In this document: positions 1 to 6,927 of the stretch, one piece after another | How the letters are laid out: each line of letters opens with the position of its first letter | Numbering within the stretch: the first letter of the stretch is position 1 | Origin: PNKC01 sp038323265 | GTDB taxonomy: Bacteria; Chloroflexota; Dehalococcoidia; Tepidiformales; Tepidiformaceae | Assembly (NCBI GenBank): GCA_038323265.1 | Contig: JBBQGT010000050.1 | Location: 1 to 22,045 of the forward strand | Direction of reading: 5' to 3' | Length of the DNA stretch: 22,045 nucleotides | Notes under the pieces: model-generated | Database searches by the model: none | Seen by the model: only the letters and a program-made list of their open reading frames with translations | What the model was told of the DNA's origin: nothing | Translations under genes and position numbers: made by a program

Positions 1-413
1 ATCGATTCGACGTAGGTGCGGGCGGCCGCGTAAGTGGTGAAGGCTTCAGCCTCCGCGGTTGGGATTCCGCGTTCGACCATGAACTGCTTGGCCCACGCTT
101 TGCTCGATTCGAGGCGGGACGCCGCCGCTGACGGCCCGTAGCAGAGGACGCCTTCAGCCTGGAGCCGATCGACCAGGCCCAGCGGCTGGGGGTCGTCCAT
201 CGTCGCAAGGTAGAAATCGATACCGTGCGCTTTGACCGTGTCCACCAGCCCCTCGATGTCTTTCGGCTGGACCGACAAGTTGGTCCCGACAAGCGCCGTG
301 CCCGCGTTTCCAGGCGCGATGAAGATCTCATCGACGAGCGGACTCTGGCGTAGCTTCCAGCCTACGGCGTGCTCGCGGCCGCCCATGCCAACCAGCAACA
401 CCCGCGCGCCCAC
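1..413 (-). CDS. purD: Phosphoribosylamine-glycine ligase (GARS), N-terminal part, cut by the window edge
   Basis: GARS joins glycine to 5-phosphoribosylamine with ATP in de novo purine synthesis. The minus-strand frame gives about 137 residues that begin with the family's N-terminal signature: a short beta strand, then VGMGGREHAVGWKL at residues 8-21. Later come the PGNAG stretch and a SSKAWAKQFM motif that matches the usual start of the ATP-grasp part. The C-terminal two-thirds lies beyond position 1. The start is a GTG placed directly after an in-frame TAG (414-416), so the N-terminus cannot extend further; a GGGGGG run just upstream may serve as the ribosome binding site. It sits 35 bases downstream of guaA on the same strand, so the two are probably co-transcribed. 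Motifs are seen directly; the full product is inferred. Confidence 0.9.
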   Translation of the reverse strand, partial: MGARVLLVGMGGREHAVGWKLRQSPLVDEIFIAPGNAGTALVGTNLSVQPKDIEGLVDTVKAHGIDFYLATMDDPQPLGLVDRLQAEGVLCYGPSAAASRLESSKAWAKQFMVERGIPTAEAEAFTTYAAARTYVES

Positions 414-448
414 CTAGGTAGCCCCCCACTTCGAATCGCGAATCGAAG

Positions 449-2050
449 TCACTCCCACTCAATCGTCCCCGGGGGCTTGCTGGTGATGTCGTAGACGACG
501 CGGTTGATGCCGTCGACCTCATTCACGATGCGGTTCGAAATCTTGCCGAGCAGTTCGTGTGGAAGGCGCGCCCAGTCGGCCGTCATCGCGTCGTCGGCCA
601 CTACCGCCCGGACGACGACGGCGTAGCCATAGGTGCGAAAATCGCCCATGACGCCGACGCTCTTGGTGTCCGTGAGGACGGCGAAGCTCTGCCAGAGTTC
701 ACGGTAGAGGCCCGCGTTCGTCACTTCGTCCATGACGATGCGGTCGGCGAGGCGGAGCATGTCGAGCTTGGGCTTGGTTACTTCGCCGATGACACGAATC
801 GCAAGGCCAGGCCCGGGAAACGGGTGGCGCCAAACCATCTCTTCAGGCAGGCCGAGCGCCTCGCCAATTCGCCGCACTTCGTCCTTGAAAAGGTAGCGGA
901 GTGGCTCGACGAGGCCGAGCTTCATGTCCGGCGGCAGACCGCCAACGTTGTGGTGGGTCTTGATTTTCACAGAGCCGGAGCCGTGAGACGCGCTTTCGAT
1001 AACGTCCGGGTAGAGGGTGCCCTGGCAGAGAAAGTTGGCGCCCTCGATACCGCGGGCTTCCTTTTCGAAAATGCGCACGAACGTGTTGCCGATGCGGATG
1101 CGTTTGGTTTCAGGGTTGGTCACTTCAGCGAGTTGCGAAAGGAACTGCTCCTCGGCCTCGACGTGGATCAAGCTGATTTTCATGTTGCGCGTGAACACCT
1201 CGACCACGTCCGTCGCTTCGTTAAGGCGAAGCAAGCCGTTGTCCACGAAGATGCAGGTCAGTTGGTCGCCGATTGCGCGATGCACGAGCGCGGCAGCGAC
1301 CGCACTATCGACGCCGCCGGAGAGGCCGCAGATGACGCGACCGTCCCCCACCTGCGCGCGGATGGCTGCGATGGACTCCTCGATGAAGTTGCCCGCCGTC
1401 CAGGTGCCTTCGGATTCGCAAACCCCGCGGACGAAGTTCTGAAGGATGTCCTTGCCGCGAGGCGTATGGACGACCTCCGGATGGAACTGGATGCCGTAGT
1501 ACTTGCGCGAGAGGTCTGCCATTACGGCGTATGGCGAGTTGCCGGAACTGGCGTAGGACGAAAAGCCCGGTGGGATCGTTTCGAGGCGGTCGCCGTGGCT
1601 CATCCAGACGTTCAGATCATCGGGCAGGCCCGCGAGAAGCGGCGATTCGGCGGAACGGACGATGGTTGCCGGGCCGTATTCGCGTTCGGTGCCAGGGACA
1701 ACCTGTCCGCCGAGTTGGTGGGCCATAAGCTGCATGCCGTAGCACACGCCGAGCACCGGCAGGCCAGAGTCCCACACCCACTGAGGCGCCTGGGGAGCGC
1801 CTTCGTCGTACACGCTGCTCGGCCCGCCAGAGAGAATGATGCCGCGTACGTCGAGGCCCTTGATGTGGTCGCTGGCGGCGTCGAAGGGCAACACTTCGCA
1901 GTAGGTGTTGAGTTCGCGAACGCGGCGGGCGATGAGCATCGTGAACTGAGAGCCGAAGTCCAGGACCACGATGGTCTCGTGACCTTTTGCGGGATCGAGG
2001 GCAGGGGTTGGTTGGGATTCGGTGGGAGCGTCCGGCATCTCTATTACCAT
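449..2050 (-). CDS. guaA: GMP synthase (glutamine-hydrolysing)
   Basis: GuaA aminates XMP to GMP using glutamine and ATP. Numbered from the ATG at 2050 (533 aa), the class I glutamine amidotransferase domain has the nucleophile in GVCYGMQ (Cys103) and the His-Glu pair in GIQFHPE (His190, Glu192). The ATP-pyrophosphatase domain has the P-loop LSGGVDSA (around 244-249). The protein ends in the family's usual PPGTIEWE. The frame opens further to a TTG at 2080, but that adds ten residues with no family match. ATG 2050 or ATG 2038 is more likely, because the conserved part begins at HETIVVLDFGSQ. No Shine-Dalgarno sequence precedes 2050. A weak TTGATT-N17-TAGCTT promoter would place the transcript start almost on that ATG. 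purD follows downstream. Confidence 0.95.
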   Translation of the reverse strand: MVIEMPDAPTESQPTPALDPAKGHETIVVLDFGSQFTMLIARRVRELNTYCEVLPFDAASDHIKGLDVRGIILSGGPSSVYDEGAPQAPQWVWDSGLPVLGVCYGMQLMAHQLGGQVVPGTEREYGPATIVRSAESPLLAGLPDDLNVWMSHGDRLETIPPGFSSYASSGNSPYAVMADLSRKYYGIQFHPEVVHTPRGKDILQNFVRGVCESEGTWTAGNFIEESIAAIRAQVGDGRVICGLSGGVDSAVAAALVHRAIGDQLTCIFVDNGLLRLNEATDVVEVFTRNMKISLIHVEAEEQFLSQLAEVTNPETKRIRIGNTFVRIFEKEARGIEGANFLCQGTLYPDVIESASHGSGSVKIKTHHNVGGLPPDMKLGLVEPLRYLFKDEVRRIGEALGLPEEMVWRHPFPGPGLAIRVIGEVTKPKLDMLRLADRIVMDEVTNAGLYRELWQSFAVLTDTKSVGVMGDFRTYGYAVVVRAVVADDAMTADWARLPHELLGKISNRIVNEVDGINRVVYDITSKPPGTIEWE

Positions 2051-2055
2051 GATCG

Positions 2056-2084
2056 AAGCTACCAAACGGGCGGGCTGCAATCAA
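2056..2084 (-). promoter_or_regulatory. Weak candidate promoter of guaA
   Basis: Reading the minus strand, TTGATT (2084-2079), a 17-base spacer, and TAGCTT (2061-2056) lie 5 bases before the ATG at 2050. Only 4/6 and 3/6 bases match the sigma-70 consensus, so this is a suggestion. If used, the message would be nearly leaderless, which fits the lack of a Shine-Dalgarno sequence. Confidence 0.25.
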
Positions 2085-2133
2085 AGCATGCGACGTAACG
2101 TTCCGAGGCGCCGATGCCGGTCGCGCGGTGGCG

Positions 2134-2139
2134 TAGAAT
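2134..2139 (+). promoter_or_regulatory. Candidate -10 box of the antitoxin/toxin operon
   Basis: TAGAAT (5/6 match to TATAAT) ends six bases before the ATG of the first antitoxin. No good -35 is seen 16-18 bases upstream. A transcript from this box would start at or next to the ATG, giving a leaderless message. No Shine-Dalgarno sequence is visible at normal spacing. Antitoxins of this type often bind their own promoter, but no clear palindrome is visible here. Confidence 0.35.
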
Positions 2140-2145
2140 GTTCGC

Positions 2146-2358
2146 ATGACCGCAAAAGAGGCTCTCCTGGAACACATAGAAGCCTTCACCGAAGAAGAAG
2201 CCGCCGAGCTGCTCGATCGGCTTGAGTGGGAAGCGACAGAGGAAGCCACGCTCACGCCGAAGCATGTCGTACCCCGGCTAGGGGGTGAGACTGAGTTCGC
2301 AGCGGGAGAGTTTGTGGATGGCGGCGCGTTTCTCAAACCACTGGGGTTGAGGTCATGA
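2146..2358 (+). CDS. Antitoxin-like small acidic protein, copy 1
   Basis: This 70-residue acidic protein is the first of two tandem paralogues. Its N-terminal half is a predicted helix (MTAKEALLEHIEAF, then EEEAAELLDRLEWEATEE), followed by a C-terminal part with GEFVDGGAFL. It is about 70% identical to the next protein by eye (49 of 70 aligned residues). I do not recognise a named family. The antitoxin assignment rests on size, acidity, a C-terminus that looks extended, and position immediately ahead of a RelE/ParE-like toxin. Its TGA overlaps the ATG of copy 2 in an ATGA. It begins right after a TAGAAT box and lacks an evident ribosome binding site. It may be the DNA-binding or neutralising partner, or a diverged spare. 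Confidence 0.7.
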   Translation: MTAKEALLEHIEAFTEEEAAELLDRLEWEATEEATLTPKHVVPRLGGETEFAAGEFVDGGAFLKPLGLRS

Positions 2359-2573
2359 CCGCGAAAGAAGCACTCCACGAACGGATCGAAGCCTTTAGCG
2401 AAGAGGAGGCGGCCGAGCTGCTCGATCGGCTTGAGTGGGAGTCGACGGAAGAAGAGACGCCCACGCCTGAGCAAGTCGCTCTCCTGCTTGCCGGCGAAGC
2501 TGAGTTCGAAGCGGGAGAATTCGTTGATGGCGAAACCTTTCTGCCGGCACACGGATTGCCGCGCGGACTGTGA
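2355..2573 (+). CDS. Antitoxin-like small acidic protein, copy 2
   Basis: This 72-residue tandem paralogue of the preceding gene shares the MTAKEAL start and an identical EEEAAELLDRLEWE block. It differs mostly in the middle and at the last ten residues (HGLPRGL). It overlaps copy 1 through ATGA and the toxin through GTGA, so translation of all three is probably coupled. Being adjacent to the toxin, this copy is the more likely cognate antitoxin. In well-studied RelE/ParE modules the antitoxin wraps the toxin with its C-terminal part, which is the region where the two copies diverge most. Function is inferred from context and no family hit is claimed. Confidence 0.75.
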   Translation: MTAKEALHERIEAFSEEEAAELLDRLEWESTEEETPTPEQVALLLAGEAEFEAGEFVDGETFLPAHGLPRGL

Positions 2574-2839
2574 ATTACCGTCTTGAGATGTCGCGACAGT
2601 CGGCGCGCTATTTCGACCGCCTCGATGAGAAAACCCGAGAACGTGTTTCGGAGACGCTTGCCCAGATCGTTTCGGATCCGTTTGGGCCTTCCTCAAAGGC
2701 ACTTGCGGGCTATCCAGGGCGGCGCTCGGCTCGTGTTGGCGAGCGGCGAATCCTGTTCTCCGTACTGACCGATCGGGCAGTTGTGCGAGTCACCGGCATC
2801 GGGCCCCGCGGACAGATCTATCGCGAACTGGGGCGATGA
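2570..2839 (+). CDS. RelE/ParE-family toxin (putative mRNA interferase)
   Basis: This 89-residue basic protein has the RelE/ParE layout: an N-terminal strand (NYRLEMSRQSARYFDRL), a helical hairpin (EKTRERVSETLAQIVSDPFG), then the family block KALAGYPG...RVGERRILFSV and a C-terminal GPRGQIYREL. The spaced arginines after GYPG and the late Tyr are in the places where RelE enzymes carry their RNA-cleavage residues. RelE toxins cut mRNA in the ribosomal A site, whereas ParE relatives poison gyrase; sequence alone does not decide between them. It starts with GTG inside the antitoxin stop (GTGA), and its own TGA overlaps the ATG of sua5. That overlap makes the toxin gene part of a housekeeping operon. 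Confidence 0.85.
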   Translation: MNYRLEMSRQSARYFDRLDEKTRERVSETLAQIVSDPFGPSSKALAGYPGRRSARVGERRILFSVLTDRAVVRVTGIGPRGQIYRELGR

Positions 2840-3483
2840 AGTCGGGCGACGATCCCCAATCGCTTGAAGCGTGCGTTGCGCACCTTGCGGCCGGCCGCCT
2901 GGCCATCCTGCCCACGGACACCGTCTATGGAATCGTCGCCGATGCTTCAAACGAATTGGCCGTGCAAGCCATCTACGAAGCGAAGGGCAAGGGCGCCGAA
3001 GCGCCGCTCCAACTGCTTTTCGGGCCTTCGATGGACCAGTTGCGCCGTTTCGCCGAACTCACCGCCTCCGCCGATCGGCTAATCGACGAACTCGGGCCTG
3101 GCGGCTGGACGATCATCGTGCCCAAGCAACCGGACTGGGAGAGCGCCGCCCTGGCTGGCGGCGCCACGATTGGATTTCGAATCCCCGACTCGCGAGTCGT
3201 GCACAAGGTTGTTGAGTTGCTTGGCGGGCCGTTGGCCGCTTCCAGCGCCAACCGCCACGGCGGTGTGAGCCCCACCACCTGCGCCGAGGCGGTGACTCAG
3301 GTGGGCCAGTTTTCCGCCTGCGCGTTTGATGCAGGTCCCACCTCCGCCGGGTTGGATTCGACGGTGATCGACTGTTCGAACCCTGAGATCCGCATCCTGC
3401 GGGAGGGCGCGATAGACCGCCGGACTGTCGCTCGTATACTGGATTTGCGCAGCATCACCGTCCTGAGGAGCGTTCGCCCTTGA
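2836..3483 (+). CDS. tsaC: L-threonylcarbamoyladenylate synthase (Sua5/YwlC/TsaC family)
   Basis: The enzyme makes threonylcarbamoyl-AMP from threonine, bicarbonate and ATP for t6A37 of ANN-decoding tRNAs. This 215-aa protein is the single YrdC-domain form without the extra Sua5 domain. It shows the PTDTVYG motif (residues 26-32), KGKG...PLQLLF, a GPGGWTIIVPK segment, PLAASSANRHGG, and the closing LDSTVIDCSNPEIRILREGAI region. The ATG lies inside the toxin stop codon (ATGA) and its TGA overlaps the TTG of rpiB. A TATACT box near the 3' end may serve the next gene. The family match is strong. Confidence 0.93.
   Translation: MKSGDDPQSLEACVAHLAAGRLAILPTDTVYGIVADASNELAVQAIYEAKGKGAEAPLQLLFGPSMDQLRRFAELTASADRLIDELGPGGWTIIVPKQPDWESAALAGGATIGFRIPDSRVVHKVVELLGGPLAASSANRHGGVSPTTCAEAVTQVGQFSACAFDAGPTSAGLDSTVIDCSNPEIRILREGAIDRRTVARILDLRSITVLRSVRP
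3413..3440 (+). promoter_or_regulatory. Candidate internal promoter ahead of rpiB
   Basis: TAGACC (3413-3418), a 16-base spacer and TATACT (3435-3440) lie inside the 3' end of the tsaC gene, with a start expected near 3447. This would let rpiB, pgk and the genes behind them be made without the toxin-antitoxin genes. Matches are 4/6 and 5/6 to the sigma-70 consensus; no further evidence is available. Confidence 0.35.
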
Positions 3484-3944
3484 AACTCGCCTTCGGCGCC
3501 GACCACGCCGGCTTTCAGCTTAAAGACCATCTTGTCGCCTACGCCCGCGGCCTCGGCCACGAGGTCCACGACTTCGGCACGAACGGCCCGGAGAGCGTGG
3601 ACTACCCGGAGTTCGCGGTGGCCGTGGCGAACGAAGTCGTGGCTGAGCGCGTGGACTTTGGGGTGGTGCTCTGCAGCAACGGCGTGGGCATCAGCATTAC
3701 GGCGAACAAGGTGGTGGGCATTCGCGCCGCTCTCTGCTACACAAGCTGGGGTTCGGCGAGGGCGCGCATGCATACAGATGCCAACGTGCTCGCCCTTGGA
3801 GGGCTGGAGATCGGCCCCGCCATTGCTGAAGAGATTCTCTCCGCTTTTCTGTCGAACGAATTTCAAGGCGGACGCCACGCGCGGCGCGTGAACAAGCTGA
3901 TGGATGTGGAGCGCACCGGTATCGCTGCCGAGACGCGTTCATGA
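3480..3944 (+). CDS. rpiB: Ribose-5-phosphate isomerase B
   Basis: RpiB interconverts ribose 5-phosphate and ribulose 5-phosphate in the pentose phosphate pathway. The 154-aa protein begins KLAFGADHAGFQLK, with the Asp-His pair at residues 8-9. It has the active-site Cys65 in VVLCSNGVGISITANKV, and the RMHTDANVLALGG block with His98. The active-site loop reads C-S-N-G where the familiar Escherichia coli enzyme has C-G-T-G, so the residue aligned with its ring-opening Thr is Asn here. The start is TTG, preceded by GAGGAG about 10 bases upstream and overlapping the tsaC stop. The stop overlaps the pgk ATG. An allose-phosphate isomerase role cannot be excluded. Confidence 0.93.
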   Translation: MKLAFGADHAGFQLKDHLVAYARGLGHEVHDFGTNGPESVDYPEFAVAVANEVVAERVDFGVVLCSNGVGISITANKVVGIRAALCYTSWGSARARMHTDANVLALGGLEIGPAIAEEILSAFLSNEFQGGRHARRVNKLMDVERTGIAAETRS

Positions 3945-5137
3945 CATCCATGGGCATTGGCAAAAAAACGGTTCGGGACGTGGATGTCCGCGGCAAACGG
4001 GTGCTCGTGCGCGCAGACCTCAATGTGCCGATCGAAAACGGACTGATCACAGACGACACGCGCATTCGCGAGGCGGCTCCGACAGTGCAATACCTGCTCG
4101 AAAACGGGGCCACGGGCGTGATTCTCTGCTCGCACCTTGGCCGCCCGAAGGGTCGCGACGAATCTCTTTCCCTGGCCCCAGTGGCTGGCCGGATGGGAAA
4201 TATCCTCGGCCGCGAGGTGCTCTTCGTTGACGACTGCGTAGGCCCCGATGCCGCCGAAGCCGTCCGCGTGATGCCCGCCGCAAGCGTCCTGCTGCTCGAA
4301 AACCTGCGCTTTCACAAGGAAGAAGAAGCAAACGACGCCGAGTTCGCAAAGCAACTTGCTTCATACGCCGACCTGTATGTGGACGACGCGTTTGGATCGG
4401 CTCACCGCGCGCACGCTTCGACGGAAGGGGTCACGCACTTCCTGCCGGCCGTCGCTGGGCTCTTGATGGAGAAGGAAGTGACCTACCTGAGCGCGTTGGT
4501 CGCGGACCCTCCTCAGCCGTTTGCCGCCGTTATCGGGGGAGCGAAGGTGAGCACCAAGATCGCGGCCATCGAGCACCTCTTGCCGAAGCTGGACATGCTC
4601 TTCCTCGGCGGCGGGATGGCAAACACGTTCTTCGTGGCGACTGGCGTTGATGTCCGGATGTCGCTGGTCGAGGCGGAGCAGATCGATGTCGCCAAGCGCA
4701 TCCTCGCCGATGCGAAGGCGCGCGAGGTGCAGGTGTTTCTGCCCGTTGATGTGATCGCCGCCAGCGCATTCGCGGCGGATGCAGACACCAAGATCGTGGC
4801 CCCGGCGAACGTTCCGCGCGGTTACATGATCCTGGATATCGGCCCCGAGACGGTGAAGCTGTACGGTCGCGAATTGAAAAGAGCGAAGGCCGTCATCTGG
4901 AACGGCCCGATGGGTGTGTTCGAAATGGAAAAGTTTTCCCACGGTTCTGTGGGAATGGCTCGCGAAATCGCCGGGTTGAATGCGACAACTGTTGTGGGCG
5001 GCGGTGAGACCGCCGCAGTCGTCACGATGACCGGGCTCCAGAAGCAGTTCACGCACGTCTCCACGGGCGGAGGCGCTTCGCTCGAAATGCTTGAAGGGAA
5101 AGAGTTGCCCGGCGTTGCCGCGCTCCTCGATTCGTAG
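3941..5137 (+). CDS. pgk: Phosphoglycerate kinase
   Basis: Pgk transfers phosphate between 1,3-bisphosphoglycerate and ADP in glycolysis and gluconeogenesis. At 398 aa it has normal family length. Substrate-binding motifs are RADLNVP (residues 24-30) and SHLGRPKG (64-71), followed by LLLENLRFH and DDAFGSAHRAHAST. The nucleotide site includes GGAKVSTK, WNGPMGVFE and the glycine-rich GGGETAA near the C-terminus, then STGGGASLEMLEG. The ATG overlaps the rpiB stop (ATGA). A second ATG three codons later (MTSMG) is a possible alternative start. The next gene begins one base after the stop. Confidence 0.97.
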   Translation: MTSMGIGKKTVRDVDVRGKRVLVRADLNVPIENGLITDDTRIREAAPTVQYLLENGATGVILCSHLGRPKGRDESLSLAPVAGRMGNILGREVLFVDDCVGPDAAEAVRVMPAASVLLLENLRFHKEEEANDAEFAKQLASYADLYVDDAFGSAHRAHASTEGVTHFLPAVAGLLMEKEVTYLSALVADPPQPFAAVIGGAKVSTKIAAIEHLLPKLDMLFLGGGMANTFFVATGVDVRMSLVEAEQIDVAKRILADAKAREVQVFLPVDVIAASAFAADADTKIVAPANVPRGYMILDIGPETVKLYGRELKRAKAVIWNGPMGVFEMEKFSHGSVGMAREIAGLNATTVVGGGETAAVVTMTGLQKQFTHVSTGGGASLEMLEGKELPGVAALLDS

Positions 5138-5138
5138 C

Positions 5139-5741
5139 GTGGCACAACGCACGGAAGCGGCTCCGCCGCCGATGCTTTTCGCCTTCCGCGGTATCCGCAT
5201 GTTTCAGGTGATGTTGGCGCTCATCGCGCTCGCCTGCGGGGTGGGCGCGACGTTCGCCCTCAAAGGCGTGGCCGATGGACAAGGGATCCTGCTTTTGTTG
5301 CCGGCGGTGATCCTCGGGATCGTCTTCCTTTGGGCGTTCGCGGCTGCATTGCGCGCGCCGACTTCGTTCGTCGCCGTGACTCCAGAGCGCACCCGCATCC
5401 GGTTTGCAGGATTGGTGGACACTGTTATCGCCAACGCCGATGTGGCGGGCGCGCGTTTGGTGAGGCGCAATATCTTTGGCGGTATCGGAGTTCGCACCAA
5501 CTTCTCGGGTGACGTTGCGCTGGTGAGCACCTGGGGTGAAGTGGTCGAAGTCACGCTGCGGAACCCGTTGCGGGTGTGGCTGGTGCCCAAGATGGTCCCG
5601 CTGCACGCCACGCGGCTTACACTCAGTCTGCGCAATCCGCAGAAGCTGGTTGACCGTTTCGGGGCGCCATCGGCGCCAGCGCGAACCGCCCCAGCGCGTG
5701 GCGGAGGAAAGACGAGGCAACGTGGATCTCGAACTCGCTAA
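5139..5741 (+). CDS. Small membrane protein with PH-like C-terminal domain
   Basis: About 200 residues of unrecognised specific function. After a short basic lead there are two hydrophobic segments (around MFQVMLALIALACGVGATF and ILLLLPAVILGIVFLWAFAA) separated by a short GVADGQG turn. A strand-rich region follows (TSFVAVTPERTRIRF..., RRNIFGGIGVRTNF, VALVSTWGEVVEVTL) that resembles bacterial PH-type domains in sequence pattern. The tail is basic (GGGKTRQRGSRTR). GTG at 5139, one base after the pgk stop, is chosen for coupling; ATG 5172 is the main alternative and would start just before the first membrane segment. It overlaps apgM by 20 bases. Its location between pgk and apgM suggests co-expression with glycolysis rather than a known role there. 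Confidence 0.7.
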   Translation: MAQRTEAAPPPMLFAFRGIRMFQVMLALIALACGVGATFALKGVADGQGILLLLPAVILGIVFLWAFAAALRAPTSFVAVTPERTRIRFAGLVDTVIANADVAGARLVRRNIFGGIGVRTNFSGDVALVSTWGEVVEVTLRNPLRVWLVPKMVPLHATRLTLSLRNPQKLVDRFGAPSAPARTAPARGGGKTRQRGSRTR

Positions 5742-6924
5742 GCGGCTTTCGCAGCCTGCCGGAACGAAAATCATCCTGGTGGTGCTGGATGGGCTTGGGG
5801 GGCTATCACCAACCTCTACGCTGCGCAGCGAACTCGAAAGGGCCCAGATCCCGAACCTGGACCGCCTGGCCGTACGTTCGGAAGTGGGACTGACTGTGCC
5901 GGTTGGGCCGGGCATTACTCCCGGCAGCGGCCCCGGCCACCTTGCACTCTTTGGCTACGATCCTCTTCGCTTCGATATCGGGCGCGGCGTGCTCGAAGCG
6001 ACGGGCATCGACTTTGCCCTAACGCCCACGGACGTTGCCGCGCGCGGCAATTTCTGCACGCTGGACGCTAATGGCAACATCTCGGACCGGCGCGCTGGCC
6101 GGGTGGCGACGGAAACTTCGGCGAAGCTCTTGGAGCGCTTGCGCACGATCACCATCTCGGGTGTCGAGGTCTTCGTCGAGCCGGTACGCGAACACCGCTT
6201 CGTGCTCGTCCTTCGCGGCGAAGGGCTGGGTGACGCCGTCAGCACGACAGACCCGCAGCACGAGGGCGTGCCGCCGCTGGCCGCCCAAGGCGCGGATGAG
6301 CCATCGTCGCGAACGGCGGCCGTTGTAAACGAATTCGTGGAGAAGGCACACGCGCTGCTCAAGGACCAGGTCCACGCGAACGGCCTGACGTTACGGGGAT
6401 TCGCAAATTACCCGGCGTTGCCTCAGTTCCCGGACACGTGGGGCGTGCGAGCGGCCGCGCTGGCCGTCTACCCGATGTACCGCGGGTTGGCGAAGCTGGC
6501 GGGCATGACGGCGATCGCTTGCCCCGGTGGGATGACGGAGCAGATCCACCTCGTCCGCGAAAATTGGGACAACTACGACTACTTTTTCGTGCACTACAAA
6601 AAGACGGATGCCGCGGGCGAAGACGGCGATTTCGAACAGAAATGCCACGCCCTTGAGGAGTTCGATGGCTTCGTCCCGGAGCTGCTGGGGCTGGGCGCCG
6701 ATGTGTTGATGATTGCGGGAGACCATTCGACGCCGGCGTTAATGGCCGCCCATTCGTGGCACCCGGTGCCGTTTCTGCTCCATTCGAACTATTGCCGCGA
6801 GGGGAACGCCACGAACTTCAATGAGCAAGAGTGCATCAAGGGAAGCCTGGGCATCTTCCCGGCCGTCGACGTGATGCCGCTGGCGATGGCGCACGCCATG
6901 CGCTTTGCGAAGTACGGAGCCTGA
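5722..6924 (+). CDS. apgM: 2,3-bisphosphoglycerate-independent phosphoglycerate mutase, archaeal type (ApgM)
   Basis: ApgM interconverts 3- and 2-phosphoglycerate using an alkaline-phosphatase-like fold with two metal ions. The 400-aa protein has the metal-binding VVLDGLGG near residue 23, the IPNLDRLA block, the catalytic serine motif TPGSGPGHLALFGYDP, and the C-terminal metal motif AGDHSTPALMAAHSWHPVP. Start GTG 5722 has GAGG about 8 bases upstream (the frame is open further 5' but there it only shadows the preceding gene). It overlaps the membrane-protein gene by 20 bases and is followed 3 bases later by tpiA. This form is common in archaea and in some bacterial groups, including Chloroflexota. 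Confidence 0.93.
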   Translation: MDLELAKRLSQPAGTKIILVVLDGLGGLSPTSTLRSELERAQIPNLDRLAVRSEVGLTVPVGPGITPGSGPGHLALFGYDPLRFDIGRGVLEATGIDFALTPTDVAARGNFCTLDANGNISDRRAGRVATETSAKLLERLRTITISGVEVFVEPVREHRFVLVLRGEGLGDAVSTTDPQHEGVPPLAAQGADEPSSRTAAVVNEFVEKAHALLKDQVHANGLTLRGFANYPALPQFPDTWGVRAAALAVYPMYRGLAKLAGMTAIACPGGMTEQIHLVRENWDNYDYFFVHYKKTDAAGEDGDFEQKCHALEEFDGFVPELLGLGADVLMIAGDHSTPALMAAHSWHPVPFLLHSNYCREGNATNFNEQECIKGSLGIFPAVDVMPLAMAHAMRFAKYGA

Positions 6925-6927
6925 GCG

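Larger units (their letters stand above)
2146..2573 (+). repeat. Tandem gene duplication, period 209 bases
   Basis: The two antitoxin genes are direct repeats offset by exactly 209 bases. The best-conserved block is gccgagctgctcgatcgg followed by cttgagtggga, at 2203 and again at 2412. Drift in third codon positions and in the 3' parts shows that the duplication is not recent and that both copies stayed open. Confidence 0.85.

Noticed and set aside
557..2098. 513-residue open frame on the plus strand opposite guaA
   Set aside because: It is the antisense shadow of guaA. The protein shows no family motif, while the minus strand encodes a complete GMP synthase.
1617..2702. 361-residue minus-strand frame spanning guaA and the antitoxin/toxin genes
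   Set aside because: It crosses several well-supported genes on both strands and its sequence is Arg/Ser/Pro-rich, typical of a GC-rich shadow frame.
4361..5200. 279-residue minus-strand frame opposite pgk
   Set aside because: pgk is complete on the plus strand; the antisense product has no recognisable domain.
5536..5721. N-terminal extension of apgM
   Set aside because: The extra 62 residues are Arg/Cys/Trp-rich shadow sequence of the preceding membrane-protein gene. The GTG at 5722 has a ribosome binding site and leads directly into the family domain.
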